Shown here: piece by piece, positions 1-8,091 of the stretch
Layout: every line of letters begins with the position of its first letter
Position numbering within the stretch: position 1 is the stretch's first letter
Source of the DNA: Legionella antarctica
Lineage (GTDB): Bacteria > Pseudomonadota > Gammaproteobacteria > Legionellales > Legionellaceae
Assembly (NCBI RefSeq): GCF_011764505.1
Contig: NZ_AP022839.1
Location: forward strand, 3,021,001 to 3,085,000
Direction of reading: 5' to 3'
Length of the DNA: 64,000 bases
Made by a program: the position numbers and the translations under genes
The notes under the pieces: model-generated
What the model saw: the letters and a program-made list of their open reading frames with translations, nothing else
Told to the model about the DNA's origin: nothing
Databases searched by the model: none

Positions 1-286
1 AGCGGTCTTCATTCATGATCTAGCGCAAATCCGACTTTAGTGTACCTTTAGTCTTTGCCGCAAAAATATTTTTATACCAAGCACAGATATATTCTGGGCG
101 AGTTTATGCGACAAAACCCAGTAACCTCTGAAGGAGGCGACCATTGATTTGTGTACTGAGTTTTCAAACCTATTTTGAGACTTAATTATAAATTCATGAA
201 CATCCAATCCCTGTGTCTGGAAACCCCATCGTTTTACGAAGGTAGCTAAACTGGTAGAATGATTTTTTATATGAAAAATTAAAGCC
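1..286. other. Left edge, no supportable gene
   Basis: I see no convincing gene here. A 93-codon minus-strand frame crosses this stretch and runs into the start of the TfoX-like gene on the other strand. It has no recognisable domain, and its first codons are antisense to a better-supported gene. It may be a decayed fragment of something that lay to the left. Confidence 0.4.
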
Positions 287-616
287 ATGGCCTCAAAAGA
301 AGAAACTGTTTTTTTCATCCTTGATCAAATTAAAGTTGCAGGGAGCATTTCAGCAAAAAAGATGTTTGGAGAATATGCCATTTATTGTAATAACAAAGTA
401 GTGGCTTTAGTTTGTGATGATCTGCTTTTTATCAAACCAACAATATCAGGAAAAGCTTTCATAGGCGAGGTAGATGAACAGCCTCCCTACCCTGGCGCTA
501 AAAATTATTATTTAGTTTCTGGTGAGCGTTGGGAAGATAGCGATTGGTTATCTGTATTGATTAAAATTACTGAAACCGAGTTACCTGCGGCAAAACCTAA
601 AAGCAAGAGGAACTAA
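287..616 (+). CDS. TfoX/Sxy N-terminal domain protein
   Basis: This 109-residue protein matches the stand-alone TfoX N-terminal domain. It has an amphipathic start, the KKMFGEYAIYCNNKVVALV segment at about residues 24-42, a DDLLFIKP strand, and a PPYPGAKNYYLV segment near residue 70. In this family the N-terminal domain occurs alone or fused to a C-terminal domain in Sxy/TfoX competence regulators. The single-domain form is common and its role is not well defined. The start is an ATG with no strong ribosome-binding site. The protein ends in a lysine-rich tail. A role in competence is possible but would be inference from the name only. Confidence 0.75.
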   Translation: MASKEETVFFILDQIKVAGSISAKKMFGEYAIYCNNKVVALVCDDLLFIKPTISGKAFIGEVDEQPPYPGAKNYYLVSGERWEDSDWLSVLIKITETELPAAKPKSKRN

Positions 617-661
617 TTCTTATCTATCCCATACTTCTGACTTTTGTAATTTAGGAATGCT

Positions 662-925
662 TTGTTTGCTTCATCACTATCTTTTGTTATCTCTGCATTG
701 TATCTTTGGGTGCGATTTATAAACAACGCACTCCCTCAAGATGTCAAGAATACTCTAAGGAATGCATCTATTATTGCCAATAATAGGGTGGTTTTTAATA
801 TAAAAGGTAATGACCACCGCATTTCTTGTGCCATGGACTACCCCAGGTTAGCCATGTTTATTAAATTTGTTGGTACTCACAAAGAGTATGATCGAGTGAA
901 TGCCTCGGAAGTTGAAAATGATTAA
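662..925 (+). pseudogene. higB: Truncated HigB-type toxin gene
   Basis: The last 60 or so residues match the C-terminal half of HigB-family mRNA interferases (RelE fold). Visible blocks are DVKNTLRNASIIANNRVVFN, then FIKFVGTHKEYDRVNASEV. HigB proteins are about 95-105 residues and begin with a helical segment that includes a conserved tryptophan region. That part is absent: the first 27 residues from the nearest start (a TTG) look unrelated, and I found no missing N-terminus in the other frames just upstream. The stop overlaps the start of the antitoxin gene by 8 bases, as in intact higBA operons. I read it as a 5'-truncated, probably inactive toxin gene. A shorter product from another start cannot be excluded. 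Confidence 0.6.
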
Positions 926-1280
926 GCCAATTCATAATGAGAATGATTATAAAATTTCTCTCGAACGAGTTGATACCCTTTGGGGAGCGGAGCAAGATAC
1001 TCCTGAAGGAGATGAGCTTGATGTGCTACTTGTTCTTATAGAAGGTTATGAAAATAAGAATCATCAAATGCCCCCATCTGATCCTGTTGATGCCATCAAT
1101 TTTTTAATGGATCAAATGAATTTAACTCGTAAAGATTTGGAGGCTTTTCTTGGTCCTAAAAGTCGCGTTAGTGATGTTTTAAATAGAAAACGTAACTTAA
1201 CCCTACCGCAGATTGTCAAATTGCATAAAGAATTACATATACCTTATGAGAGCTTAATTGAAGAGCGCTATTATCTTTAA
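918..1280 (+). CDS. higA: HigA-type antitoxin, XRE/HTH family
   Basis: The protein is 120 residues from the ATG at 918; a longer frame begins at 900 inside the toxin fragment. The N-terminal half carries an acidic region (TPEGDELDVLLVLIEGYE) typical of the HigA dimer and toxin-wrapping part. The C-terminal half is a Cro/CI-type helix-turn-helix: FLMDQMNLTRKDLEAFLG, then SRVSDVLNRKRNLTLPQIVK. In the HigBA family this protein neutralises HigB and represses its own operon. Here the antitoxin looks intact while the toxin is truncated, so it may now be an orphan regulator. Confidence 0.85.
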   Translation: MIKPIHNENDYKISLERVDTLWGAEQDTPEGDELDVLLVLIEGYENKNHQMPPSDPVDAINFLMDQMNLTRKDLEAFLGPKSRVSDVLNRKRNLTLPQIVKLHKELHIPYESLIEERYYL

Positions 1281-1305
1281 AGATAGTTTCTGATAATTAT
1301 ATTAG

Positions 1306-2223
1306 TGTCTGTTGACATTTCGCCTGCCGCCTCCGTGCCGCGGCTTGTCCCTGTCTCTTGATCACATCTTATCCATGTAGATGCTTTGAGCGATTAGAAA
1401 TCCTTCTATTCGCTCATTCAATTTAAACCAACCGTTCCAAATAGTTGACCATGCCGCTTTACCAGTGCTCTTGGAGTTGGTCCATCCACCAAGTTTGGCA
1501 ATTGCTTTGAATGCCCAGTATGCATCAGGAGTTTGAGATGGAAACTCCGTTTTCTCCACCGTTTTCCATAAAACCCTCCATTCAACCTCGCTCAATAACT
1601 CATCACAAGGAACACAAACATGTTCCGCATCCAGGAGTTGAGAGTCTGGCTCAAAATACTCTTTGAGTTGAAGTAATCTAATGGCTAAAAAAGATAGAAT
1701 GACTATCATTTTTTCTAAATTATCAGCAGATTGCATTCGTAAAAGTTCTACGTTTGTTCCGGATTTCCATGCTTTATGAAAGTCCTCGATACGCCACCTG
1801 AGTTCATAATATCGGATCACTTTCCTTGCTTGTTCAAAAGAGGAAATATCTTCTGTCGTTATTAATATCCACTCCAAAATAGCTTCTTTTTGAGGATGTG
1901 TTTCAGTGGCATATACTACATTCACTGAGACGGGCTTTAATGGTTTTTCTCCATTTCTGCGCTCGGGCGGTTGCAGACTTACTTTGACTGCCTTTATCAT
2001 TAATTCAACTTGACGTTTTGTCAATCGTTTATCGCCTAGCTCAATACCACTAAATAATGCCTCTGACCATACACTAGAATCGCTTAATGACGAATTCATA
2101 AAACTCACCTTATTTAAAAATAATAAGGTGAATTTGATCATTATTTCTTCTTACATACAAGATGTGTAGAAGATTCAGGGACAAGCCGCGGCACGTAGAC
2201 AGCAGGTGAAATGTCAACAGACC
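1306..2223 (-). mobile_element. IS4-family element, internally deleted
   Basis: Imperfect terminal inverted repeats of about 45-50 bp bound this unit. The left end starts GTCTGTTGACATTTC near 1308. The right end, read on the minus strand, starts GTCTGTTGACATTTC near 2221. Both inner parts share CGTGCCGCGGCTTGTCCCTG. One transposase frame lies between, but it is about half the expected size. I did not identify a clear target-site duplication. The element may be movable in trans by a full-length relative, since both ends are kept. Confidence 0.7.
1362..2099 (-). pseudogene. IS4-family transposase, internal deletion
   Basis: The frame gives 245 residues from the ATG at 2099, which has a good AAGGTGAG ribosome-binding site. 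The N-terminus (SSVWSEALFSGIELGDKRLT) resembles the start of Tn5/IS50-type transposases. The C-terminal part carries the IS4-family signature Y-x2-R-x3-E-x6-K exactly, in YELRWRIEDFHKAWK. The middle of the protein is missing: the sequence jumps from the N-terminal motif at about residue 30 into the region just before the YREK block, so the two catalytic aspartates are gone. Relatives are about 450-480 residues. The reading frame survives the deletion, but the product cannot be an active transposase. Confidence 0.8.
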
Positions 2224-2448
2224 CTAGATATGATGCATATAGAAAAAGGAATTAAGATGAACAAATTTCAAATAGTTGATGAGCATTGGCAGATGTTTGA
2301 GGATATATCATCAAAATGAAAGCTATAAAAATTTAAAAGCCCAAGCAAACATATTGGGTCAAACTATGAAAGAAATTTTTACGAAGTGAATTATTTATGT
2401 AAGCTCCGGAATTTTGAAGCTGCCTCTAAAGACAGCTTCGATAGCCTA

Positions 2449-2925
2449 TTATTTTTTAGGAGGCATAATGACCTGATTGATGACATGAATAACACCATTG
2501 GATGCTTTAATGTCTGCTTTAACTACTTCAGCACCATTAACAAACACCTTTCCATCATTTAAAGTTACATCAATTGATTGTCCTTCCACTGTTGGCACCA
2601 TGCCGGCTTTTATTTTATCAGATGTCACATCACCACTGACCACATGATAAAGTAAAACAGATTTTAACGTTGCTGGATCAGCCGCCAATGCATCTAACTG
2701 TTCTTTAGGAATTGCTGCGAAGGCTTCGTTTGTCGGCGCGAAAACAGTAAATGGACCTTTCCCTTCAAGGGTTGCAACCAAATCAGCTTGCTTTAGAAGC
2801 GATACTAAAGTGGAAAAATCCTTATTACCCGATGCAATTTGCACAATATTCATATCTGTTGCATAAGCTGATATAGAAATAAAACCAGCCAGTAGAATGC
2901 CCATAAATTTTATAAGTCCTTTCAT
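2449..2925 (-). CDS. Secreted fasciclin (FAS1) domain protein
   Basis: The 158-residue protein has a signal peptide (MKGLIKFMGILLAGFISISAYA) followed by one FAS1 domain. Typical FAS1 blocks are visible: FSTLVSLLKQADLVATLEG, the H1-like GPFTVFAPTNEAFAAIP, LYHVVSGDVTSDKI, and the H2-like ASNGVIHVINQVIMPP at the end. FAS1 proteins are usually exported and mediate adhesion or bind surface ligands. Here it is probably periplasmic or secreted, since no anchor is seen. It stands alone, with a fairly AT-rich upstream region. The ATG at 2925 follows a purine-rich AAGGAAAAG stretch. Confidence 0.9.
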   Translation of the reverse strand: MKGLIKFMGILLAGFISISAYATDMNIVQIASGNKDFSTLVSLLKQADLVATLEGKGPFTVFAPTNEAFAAIPKEQLDALAADPATLKSVLLYHVVSGDVTSDKIKAGMVPTVEGQSIDVTLNDGKVFVNGAEVVKADIKASNGVIHVINQVIMPPKK

Positions 2926-3158
2926 GATAAACTTTTCCTTTTAAATAGTGACGTACAGAAATGTACAATGGTTATTATAGTCCATATCCTGTTCGTTTGA
3001 AATCAAGAAAAAAAAAGACTCTTCTTTTATGTGTCACAACTCCCTATAATGGACCATAATTTAAAATTAAATGGTTTCAAACTATGGTGTCATTGGGTGT
3101 TGGATCGTAACTCAAAACATGAAAAAAGAACCCAACTGCTCAAGCAAGAGGTGAAATA

Positions 3159-4043
3159 ATGCCCTCCATTCGATTTATACTCGCTGACCAGCTCTCTTCG
3201 TCTATTTCTTCCCTTGATGGCATCGATGCCAAATCTGATTCTGTTCTAATATGTGAAGTGATGGAGGAGGCTACATACGTCAAACATCACCAGAAAAAAA
3301 TTGCTTTTTTATTTTCTGCCATGCGGCATTTCGCGCAAATGCTGCGTGAGAAAGATATCAGTGTTCGTTATATTAAACTGGATGATCCTGAAAATCAGGG
3401 CAGTTTAACGGCTGAGCTGCAACGCGCGGCGTCAATACTCAATGCAGATAAAATCATCGTGACTGAGCCAGGCGAATATCGCGTTCTCGAGATGATAAAG
3501 TCCTGGCAGAAAATGCTTGGCATACCAGTTAAGATTCTTCCTGATTCCCGCTTTTTGGCAACTCATACTGAATTTGCTGCATGGGCAAAGAATAAAAAAC
3601 AACTGCGTATGGAGTTTTTCTATCGTGAGATGCGGAAAAAATACAAGATTTTACTGGAAGCAGAGGGTACGTCCCACCTGCTCAAACCAGTGGGTGGTGA
3701 GTGGAATTACGACAAGGAAAACCGAAAGCCACCAAAAGCGGGCATGGTATCGCCAAAACGAATATCCCACCAAAAATCCGCTATAACTCAGGAAGTTTTG
3801 AATTTGGTTCATAGTCGTTTTTCGCATCATTTCGGCAGACTTGAACCCTTTCATTATGCCGTAACTCGCGAACAGGCAATGATCGAACTGGATCATTTTA
3901 TAGATACAATACTTCCACATTTTGGCGATTATCAGGATGCGATGGTAGCTGGTGAACCCTATCTCTATCACTCGCTTATCTCAAGTTATCTGAATGCGGG
4001 TTTATTGCTCCCACTGGAAGTCTGCCAGAGGGCAGAGGCATGA
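3159..4043 (+). pseudogene. Photolyase/cryptochrome-related gene, 3' end lost
   Basis: The surviving 294 residues match the N-terminal part of deoxyribodipyrimidine photolyase-related proteins (the FeS bacterial cryptochrome/6-4 photolyase group). Recognisable parts are IRFILADQLSSSISSL, SVLICEVMEEATYVKHHQKK and EPGEYRVLEMIKSWQ, then the linker to the helical domain ending GEPYLYHSLISSYLNAGLLL. Full-length members are about 500 residues and bind FAD and an iron-sulfur cluster in the missing C-terminal half. The gene breaks at 4040, where an IS3-family element begins, and its TGA stop comes from the element's terminal repeat. The start has an AGAGGTG ribosome-binding site and a TATAAT box lies at 3045-3050. 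The 3' part is nowhere in the window, so the product must be inactive. Confidence 0.85.
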
Positions 4044-4105
4044 TGTGGTCTAATGGATTTGTACACTCCAGATAAGAGATAATCATCTTAACTGGAGGTA
4101 ATAAA

Positions 4106-4399
4106 ATGGGTGCAACGAAATATACTAAAGAATTTAAACTAGACGCTATTAGTCTTGTTTTGGAGCAGAATTATACGCAATCAGAAGCTGCACAAAGTCT
4201 GGGCATTGATTCCAGGTTGATAAGCCGGTGGATCAAAGAACACTCCAAAGAGGAAGGGCAAGCATTTAGAGGTAATGGTAAATTAACTGACGAACAACTA
4301 GAGATACGTCGTTTACGAGAAGAATTAAGACGCGTAACAATGGAAAAAGAAATATTAAAAAAGGCGACGGCCTTCTTTGCAAAAAATGAAATGAAGTGA
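4106..4399 (+). CDS. IS3-I OrfA (copy 1)
   Basis: OrfA has 97 residues with an N-terminal helix-turn-helix (FKLDAISLVLEQNYTQSEAA) and a C-terminal leucine-zipper region (LEIRRLREELRRVTMEKEIL). It binds the element's ends and supplies the upstream half of the frameshifted OrfAB transposase. In this copy the A-rich stretch near 4380 is 3 bases longer than in the intact copy, so the last residues read AKNEMK. It has an AACTGGAGG ribosome-binding site. The downstream orfB is broken. Confidence 0.85.
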   Translation: MGATKYTKEFKLDAISLVLEQNYTQSEAAQSLGIDSRLISRWIKEHSKEEGQAFRGNGKLTDEQLEIRRLREELRRVTMEKEILKKATAFFAKNEMK

Positions 4400-4694
4400 A
4401 ATATTCATTTATTGCCCAGAATAAGAAGGCCTGGCCAATTGACGTGATGTGTCAATTGCTGGGTGTTACAAGAAGTGGTTTTTACAATTATCTTAAATGT
4501 AATAAACCACCAGATCCATTGCATGTGGAGATGCTTGATTGGGTTAAAAAATTAGCAGAATCAAGCCATTATACTTATGGAAGCCGTCGAATGAAAAAAG
4601 CATTAAATGCATTAGGTTATCCTGTTGGGAGAAATAAAGCCCGAAATCTAATGAAGGAAGCAGGAATACACGCACGTTACAGAAAGAAATATAG
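4396..4694 (+). pseudogene. IS3-I orfB fragment (copy 1)
   Basis: The frame keeps about the first 99 residues of OrfB (the HTH_21-like region with YTYGSRRMKKALNALGYP) from the GTG that overlaps the orfA stop. It then runs into the terminal repeat of copy 2. The whole DDE catalytic domain is missing. Confidence 0.85.
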
Positions 4695-4725
4695 TGATGT
4701 GGTCAAGCAAATTGATACACACCAG

Positions 4726-5535
4726 TTAAGCGACTTTTTTTAATTGTATTATTTGCTCATTTTCAAACTGATTTGGACTTTTATATCCAAGGAATGAATG
4801 TAAGCGGTTACTGTTATAAAACATTGTAATATAATTCAGGATGTCTTGTTGTGCCTCAAAGCGAGTTTGGTAATTGCGCCATTGGACTCGCTCTTGTTTT
4901 AACCTCCCGAAAAAGCTTTCAGCAACAGCATTATCCCAGCAGTTACCTTTACGACTCATACTACCGATGCAACCATAAGTAGTTAATAGCATGCGATAAG
5001 CATTACTCGCATATTGAACGCCTCGATCGGAATGGGTTATTACTCCAGTATTGGGTTTGCGTTGCCAAAGCGCCATTTTAAGGGCGTCACAAGCCAGGCT
5101 TGCCTTCATCCGCGAACTCATACTCCAACCGATAACTTTTCTTGAAAACAAGTCGATAACAACAGCTAAATACAACCAACCCTCTTGTGTCCAAATATAG
5201 GTAATATCGGAGGCGTAAGCTTGATTAGGCTTTTCTACAATAAACTGTCTATTAAGTACATTTTCAAATATAGGCTGCTTATGCTTGCTGTTTGTTGTTA
5301 CCCTATATTTCTTTCTGTAACGTGCGTGTATTCCTGCTTCCTTCATTAGATTTCGGGCTTTATTTCTCCCAACAGGATAACCTAATGCATTTAATGCTTT
5401 TTTCATTCGACGGCTTCCATAAGTATAATGGCTTGATTCTGCTAATTTTTTAACCCAATCAAGCATCTCCACATGCAATGGATCTGGTGGTTTATTACAT
5501 TTAAGATAATTGTAAAAAACCACTTCTTGTAACAC
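4726..5535 (-). pseudogene. IS3-I orfB, frameshifted (copy 2)
   Basis: Most of OrfB is here, including the DDE domain: ASDITYIWTQEGWLYLAVVI with the first Asp, HSDRGVQYAS with the second, and RKGNCWDNAVAESFFGRLK with the catalytic Glu. It is out of frame with its own start because of one extra T in a T-run at about 5516 (six instead of five). No good ribosome-binding site precedes the first in-frame ATG, so it is probably not translated by itself. Confidence 0.8.
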
Positions 5536-5890
5536 CCAGCAATTGACACATCACGTCAATTGGCCAGGCCTTCTTATTCTGGGCAATAAATGAATATTTC
5601 ACTTCATTTCTTTTTGCAAAGAAGGCCGTCGCCTTTTTTAATATTTCTTTTTCCATTGTTACGCGTCTTAATTCTTCTCGTAAACGACGTATCTCTAGTT
5701 GTTCGTCAGTTAATTTACCATTACCTCTAAATGCTTGCCCTTCCTCTTTGGAGTGTTCTTTGATCCACCGGCTTATCAACCTGGAATCAATGCCCAGACT
5801 TTGTGCAGCTTCTGATTGCGTATAATTCTGCTCCAAAACAAGACTAATAGCGTCTAGTTTAAATTCTTTAGTATATTTCGTTGCACCCAT
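5501..5890 (-). pseudogene. IS3-I OrfA fused in frame to OrfB start (copy 2)
   Basis: One extra A in the run before the orfA stop (five instead of four) moves translation directly into the orfB frame and gives the junction AKRNEVKYSF. This is the product that a programmed -1 frameshift would make in the intact copy. The fusion ends 20-odd codons later at the T-run shift. The result is an OrfA with a short OrfB tail and no catalytic domain. Confidence 0.8.
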
Positions 5891-5955
5891 TTTATTACCT
5901 CCAGTTAAGATGATTATCTCTTATCTGGAGTGTACAAATCCATTAGACCACATCA

Positions 5956-6402
5956 ACTCTCTGCCTGCTCGGGCTTTGTGATTAACTCTCTCCCTGTTCC
6001 GACTTTGTGATTAACTCTCTCCCTGTTCGGGCTTTGTGCTTAACTCTCTCCTGTTCCGACTTTGTGATTATGTCCCTCCCTGTTCCGACTTTGTGATTAA
6101 CTCTCTGCCTGCTCGGGCTTTATGATTAAGTCTCTTCCTGTTCGGGCTTTGTGCTTAACTCTCCCCTTATCCCGGCTTTTGTAATTAAGTCCCTCCCTGT
6201 TCGGGCTTTGTGGTTAACTCTCCCCTTGTCCCGGCTTTTGTAATTAAGTCCCTCCCTGTTCGGGCTTTGTAATTAATTCTCCCCCTGTCCCGGCTTTTGT
6301 AATTATGTCCCTCCCTGTTCGGGCTTTGTGATTAACTCTCCCCTTATCCCGGCTTTTGTGATTAAGTCTCTCCTTGTTCAGGCTTTGTGATTAACTCTCA
6401 AC
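5956..6402. repeat. 29-30 bp minisatellite, about 15 units
   Basis: About fifteen head-to-tail units of 28-30 bp occupy 5956-6393, and a partial unit follows. The core is CCTGTTCGGGCTTTGTG, followed by ATTAACTCTC or ATTAAGTCCC. From about 6155 onward two unit types alternate (CCCCTTATCCCGGCTTTTGTAATT against CCCTCCCTGTTCGGGC), giving a higher-order period of about 59 bp. All units are similar to each other with no unique spacers, so this is not a CRISPR array. Frames through it carry no recognisable protein. It abuts the right end of IS3-I copy 2. Confidence 0.9.
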
Positions 6403-6453
6403 CCGTTCGGGCTGAGGAAGCGCTTTAGCGCTGTCTCGAAGCCTTCGCCAATT
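6403..6453. repeat. Palindromic dispersed repeat (REP-like)
   Basis: The sequence CCGTTCGGGCTGAGGAAGC, AGCGCTTTAGCGCT and GTCTCGAAGCC is the same dispersed element found at 30319, 32367 and 32949. It contains a small perfect palindrome around the AGCGCT motifs. It directly follows the minisatellite, whose units share the GTTCGGGCT core. The remaining 95 bases up to the next gene show nothing further. Confidence 0.7.
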
Positions 6454-6548
6454 TGGGGCTTGAAACTTCGAGATGGAATAAATCCCACCCCAGAACTAAC
6501 AATGTTGAGAGACTTGAAACATTTATGTCTGTCGAATAGGTATCTCTC

Positions 6549-7847
6549 TTAAATTAACAAAAAACGAAAGTTCTTTTGAATCTCATTCAAATCAAACTGA
6601 TTGAGATAAAGGGAAAAGCTCATCCAGGCACTTAATGCCGCCAAATCCTGAAATGGTGGGGGTAGATAAACCGGATTGGTTAATATGCCACGTTCTTTCA
6701 ACTCACCCAATAATGGCAAATCATCCAAAACCAATTTACCGCTGAATAAAAGAGGAATGGAATCAACATGCTTTTGACTGATAGCAAAACGAATATAATT
6801 GTAAATTAAAACAAAACCCTTAGCATAAGATAAATCCTTCGTAAATGGACCACCTGTTGGGGTGCTGCCTCTAAAGATACGTACCGTATGATTGTAACTG
6901 TCGTCCTCACTCAAACCACAATCTATAAAATAACGATAGATATCGAGAAAATCAGCACCGTGGGTAACTTTGTCCAATGCGATAACCCGGTTAGTAATTT
7001 TCAACATCCTGCCCGGGTAAGAAGAAAAAGTAACAACTTCAGTAATGACGGCTAACCCCTCTTGAATCACACTGCTCGACGGTGAACCTTTGGAGAGGAA
7101 GAAACAGTTAGGCTGCATGGCGCCGTTCAACGTTGTCCCCACATGTACCCAACCTTCATGAACTTCCAAATAGCGTAAATCACGGTCGCTAAACATCGCT
7201 TGCTGACTCAGCTTGATACTATCCGCACCCGCCGATGCATCAGCAACCATTCCATCACTAATCATAACGGTTACTTTACCCGGGTGTCTCGCAAAGAAAT
7301 GTCCTAATCGGGCCTGAAGAATTTCCTGAGCTTGTTCCGGGGTATGACGTTTTAAATCGGCTTCTGATTGTAGTTGAACATCCAAATCAGTTAACACATC
7401 AAACAACAGTGTCCCCATCTGACTCATGCGCGGACCGCCAGCATAAAATACATCATTTGGACTGCCGTAAAGCTCCATCGACAATTCACTAAACGCAGGA
7501 GTTCCTCGTGCAGCCAACATTTGAGCCGCGCGACTGTATTCATCACATTGACGTCTAATTAACCGGGTTACGGTGGAGTATTGCCCCAATTGGTTCTGGG
7601 CATCCCGCAAAATAAATCGGAACTCTTCCTGTTTTTCATGCACATCGAAGGGTAAAGGTTTTTTTGCATAATAGGATGTATCGACATTGGGAAGTTTTTT
7701 TCCTTTATGTTTAAAAAACTCTTGTTTGACTGAATTATCCCATTTAATACTATCAAGAATCCTGATTTTGCGTTGCGCTTCCACAATGCGCCGGGACAAC
7801 TCCTGTATGATCGGCAACTCACCTGATTCTGATGGTGTCATAATCAA
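6549..7847 (-). CDS. QEGLA-motif metallopeptidase family protein (DUF1704)
   Basis: The 432-residue protein belongs to the group annotated as flavohemoglobin expression-modulating QEGLA motif proteins (DUF1704), related to MATCAP-type zinc peptidases. The diagnostic motifs are present: an HExxxH zinc motif in LRYLEVHEGWVHVGT (about residues 227-232), and the motif with the presumed third ligand, SSSVIQEGLAVITEV, about 45 residues later. The catalytic residues look intact. The substrate of bacterial members is unknown to me. The ATG lies 4 bases past the stop of the lipoprotein gene upstream, so dapA, the lipoprotein and this gene probably form one transcript. Confidence 0.85.
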   Translation of the reverse strand: MIMTPSESGELPIIQELSRRIVEAQRKIRILDSIKWDNSVKQEFFKHKGKKLPNVDTSYYAKKPLPFDVHEKQEEFRFILRDAQNQLGQYSTVTRLIRRQCDEYSRAAQMLAARGTPAFSELSMELYGSPNDVFYAGGPRMSQMGTLLFDVLTDLDVQLQSEADLKRHTPEQAQEILQARLGHFFARHPGKVTVMISDGMVADASAGADSIKLSQQAMFSDRDLRYLEVHEGWVHVGTTLNGAMQPNCFFLSKGSPSSSVIQEGLAVITEVVTFSSYPGRMLKITNRVIALDKVTHGADFLDIYRYFIDCGLSEDDSYNHTVRIFRGSTPTGGPFTKDLSYAKGFVLIYNYIRFAISQKHVDSIPLLFSGKLVLDDLPLLGELKERGILTNPVYLPPPFQDLAALSAWMSFSLYLNQFDLNEIQKNFRFLLI

Positions 7848-7851
7848 ATCC

Positions 7852-8079
7852 TTATGAGGTGATTACGTCCACAGGCGGTGCAATACTCACCTGTGCACTC
7901 TGATTTTGTGGCGGTAAATCATAAAAAGTACTTAAATTGGAACTCGTTAACGGCGGTGGTACTTCCAGTTTTTCACCATTTCGACTTCTTAAATAAAGAT
8001 TCTCTCCGTTACTTGAATAACGAGAAGAGCAGGCCGATAAAGCCAAAACAGCAAGAACAACAAAACCTAATTTTTTCAC
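7852..8079 (-). CDS. Short BamC-like lipoprotein after dapA
   Basis: From the GTG at 8079 this is a 75-residue lipoprotein: MKKLGFVVLAVLALSAC is a clear lipoprotein signal with lipobox LSAC. The longer frame from a TTG at 8091 adds four residues before it, and GGGGA sits well placed for the GTG. The mature part (LYLRSRNGEKLEVPPPL, then TFYDLPP) resembles the extended N-terminal segment of BamC, the Bam-complex lipoprotein whose gene follows dapA in E. coli. BamC is about 340 residues with two globular domains, and here both are absent. I infer a minimal BamC counterpart in the outer membrane assembly machine. The similarity is short, and an unrelated lipoprotein is possible. Confidence 0.65.
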   Translation of the reverse strand: MKKLGFVVLAVLALSACSSRYSSNGENLYLRSRNGEKLEVPPPLTSSNLSTFYDLPPQNQSAQVSIAPPVDVITS

Positions 8080-8091
8080 AACATTCCCCAA

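Larger units (their letters stand above)
4041..4694 (+). mobile_element. IS3-I copy 1, truncated
   Basis: This is the left 654 bp of the IS3-family element found whole at 32991-34249. It starts with the same TGATGTGGTCTAATGG terminus and ends abruptly after codon 99 of orfB, where the right terminus of an oppositely oriented copy begins (TGATGTGGTCAAGC at 4695). The rest of this copy is not present on the far side of copy 2, so a deletion followed the second insertion. Confidence 0.9.
4695..5955 (-). mobile_element. IS3-I copy 2, full length, reverse
   Basis: This 1261 bp copy is complete from terminus to terminus but inverted relative to copy 1. It differs from the intact 1259 bp copy by two single-base gains in homopolymer runs, one A in the orfA-orfB junction and one T early in orfB. 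Its left flank is the middle of copy 1 and its right flank is the minisatellite, so no target-site duplication is visible. Confidence 0.9.

Noticed and set aside
37-318. 93-codon minus-strand ORF at the left edge
   Set aside because: No known domain, and it runs antisense into the TfoX-like gene, which has better support.
2256-2318. 20-codon ORF after the IS4 element (MNKFQIVDEHWQMFEDISSK)
   Set aside because: Too short, with no family match. It may be a relic of a gene interrupted by the IS, but nothing supports this further.
2418-2441. GAAGCTG / CAGCTTC hairpin as the fasciclin gene terminator
   Set aside because: The stem is only 7 bp with no T-run on either strand, so it is too weak to call.
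3049-3159. A 36-codon ORF whose stop overlaps the photolyase start (TAATG)
   Set aside because: The overlap suggested a coupled small gene, but its ATG lies within a TATAAT box likely to be the promoter -10 element, it has no ribosome-binding site, and I recognise no family.
5956-6402. Possible CRISPR array
   Set aside because: The regular spacing of about 29 bp is suggestive, but every part of each unit resembles the other units. There are no unique spacers and no cas genes nearby, so it is a minisatellite.
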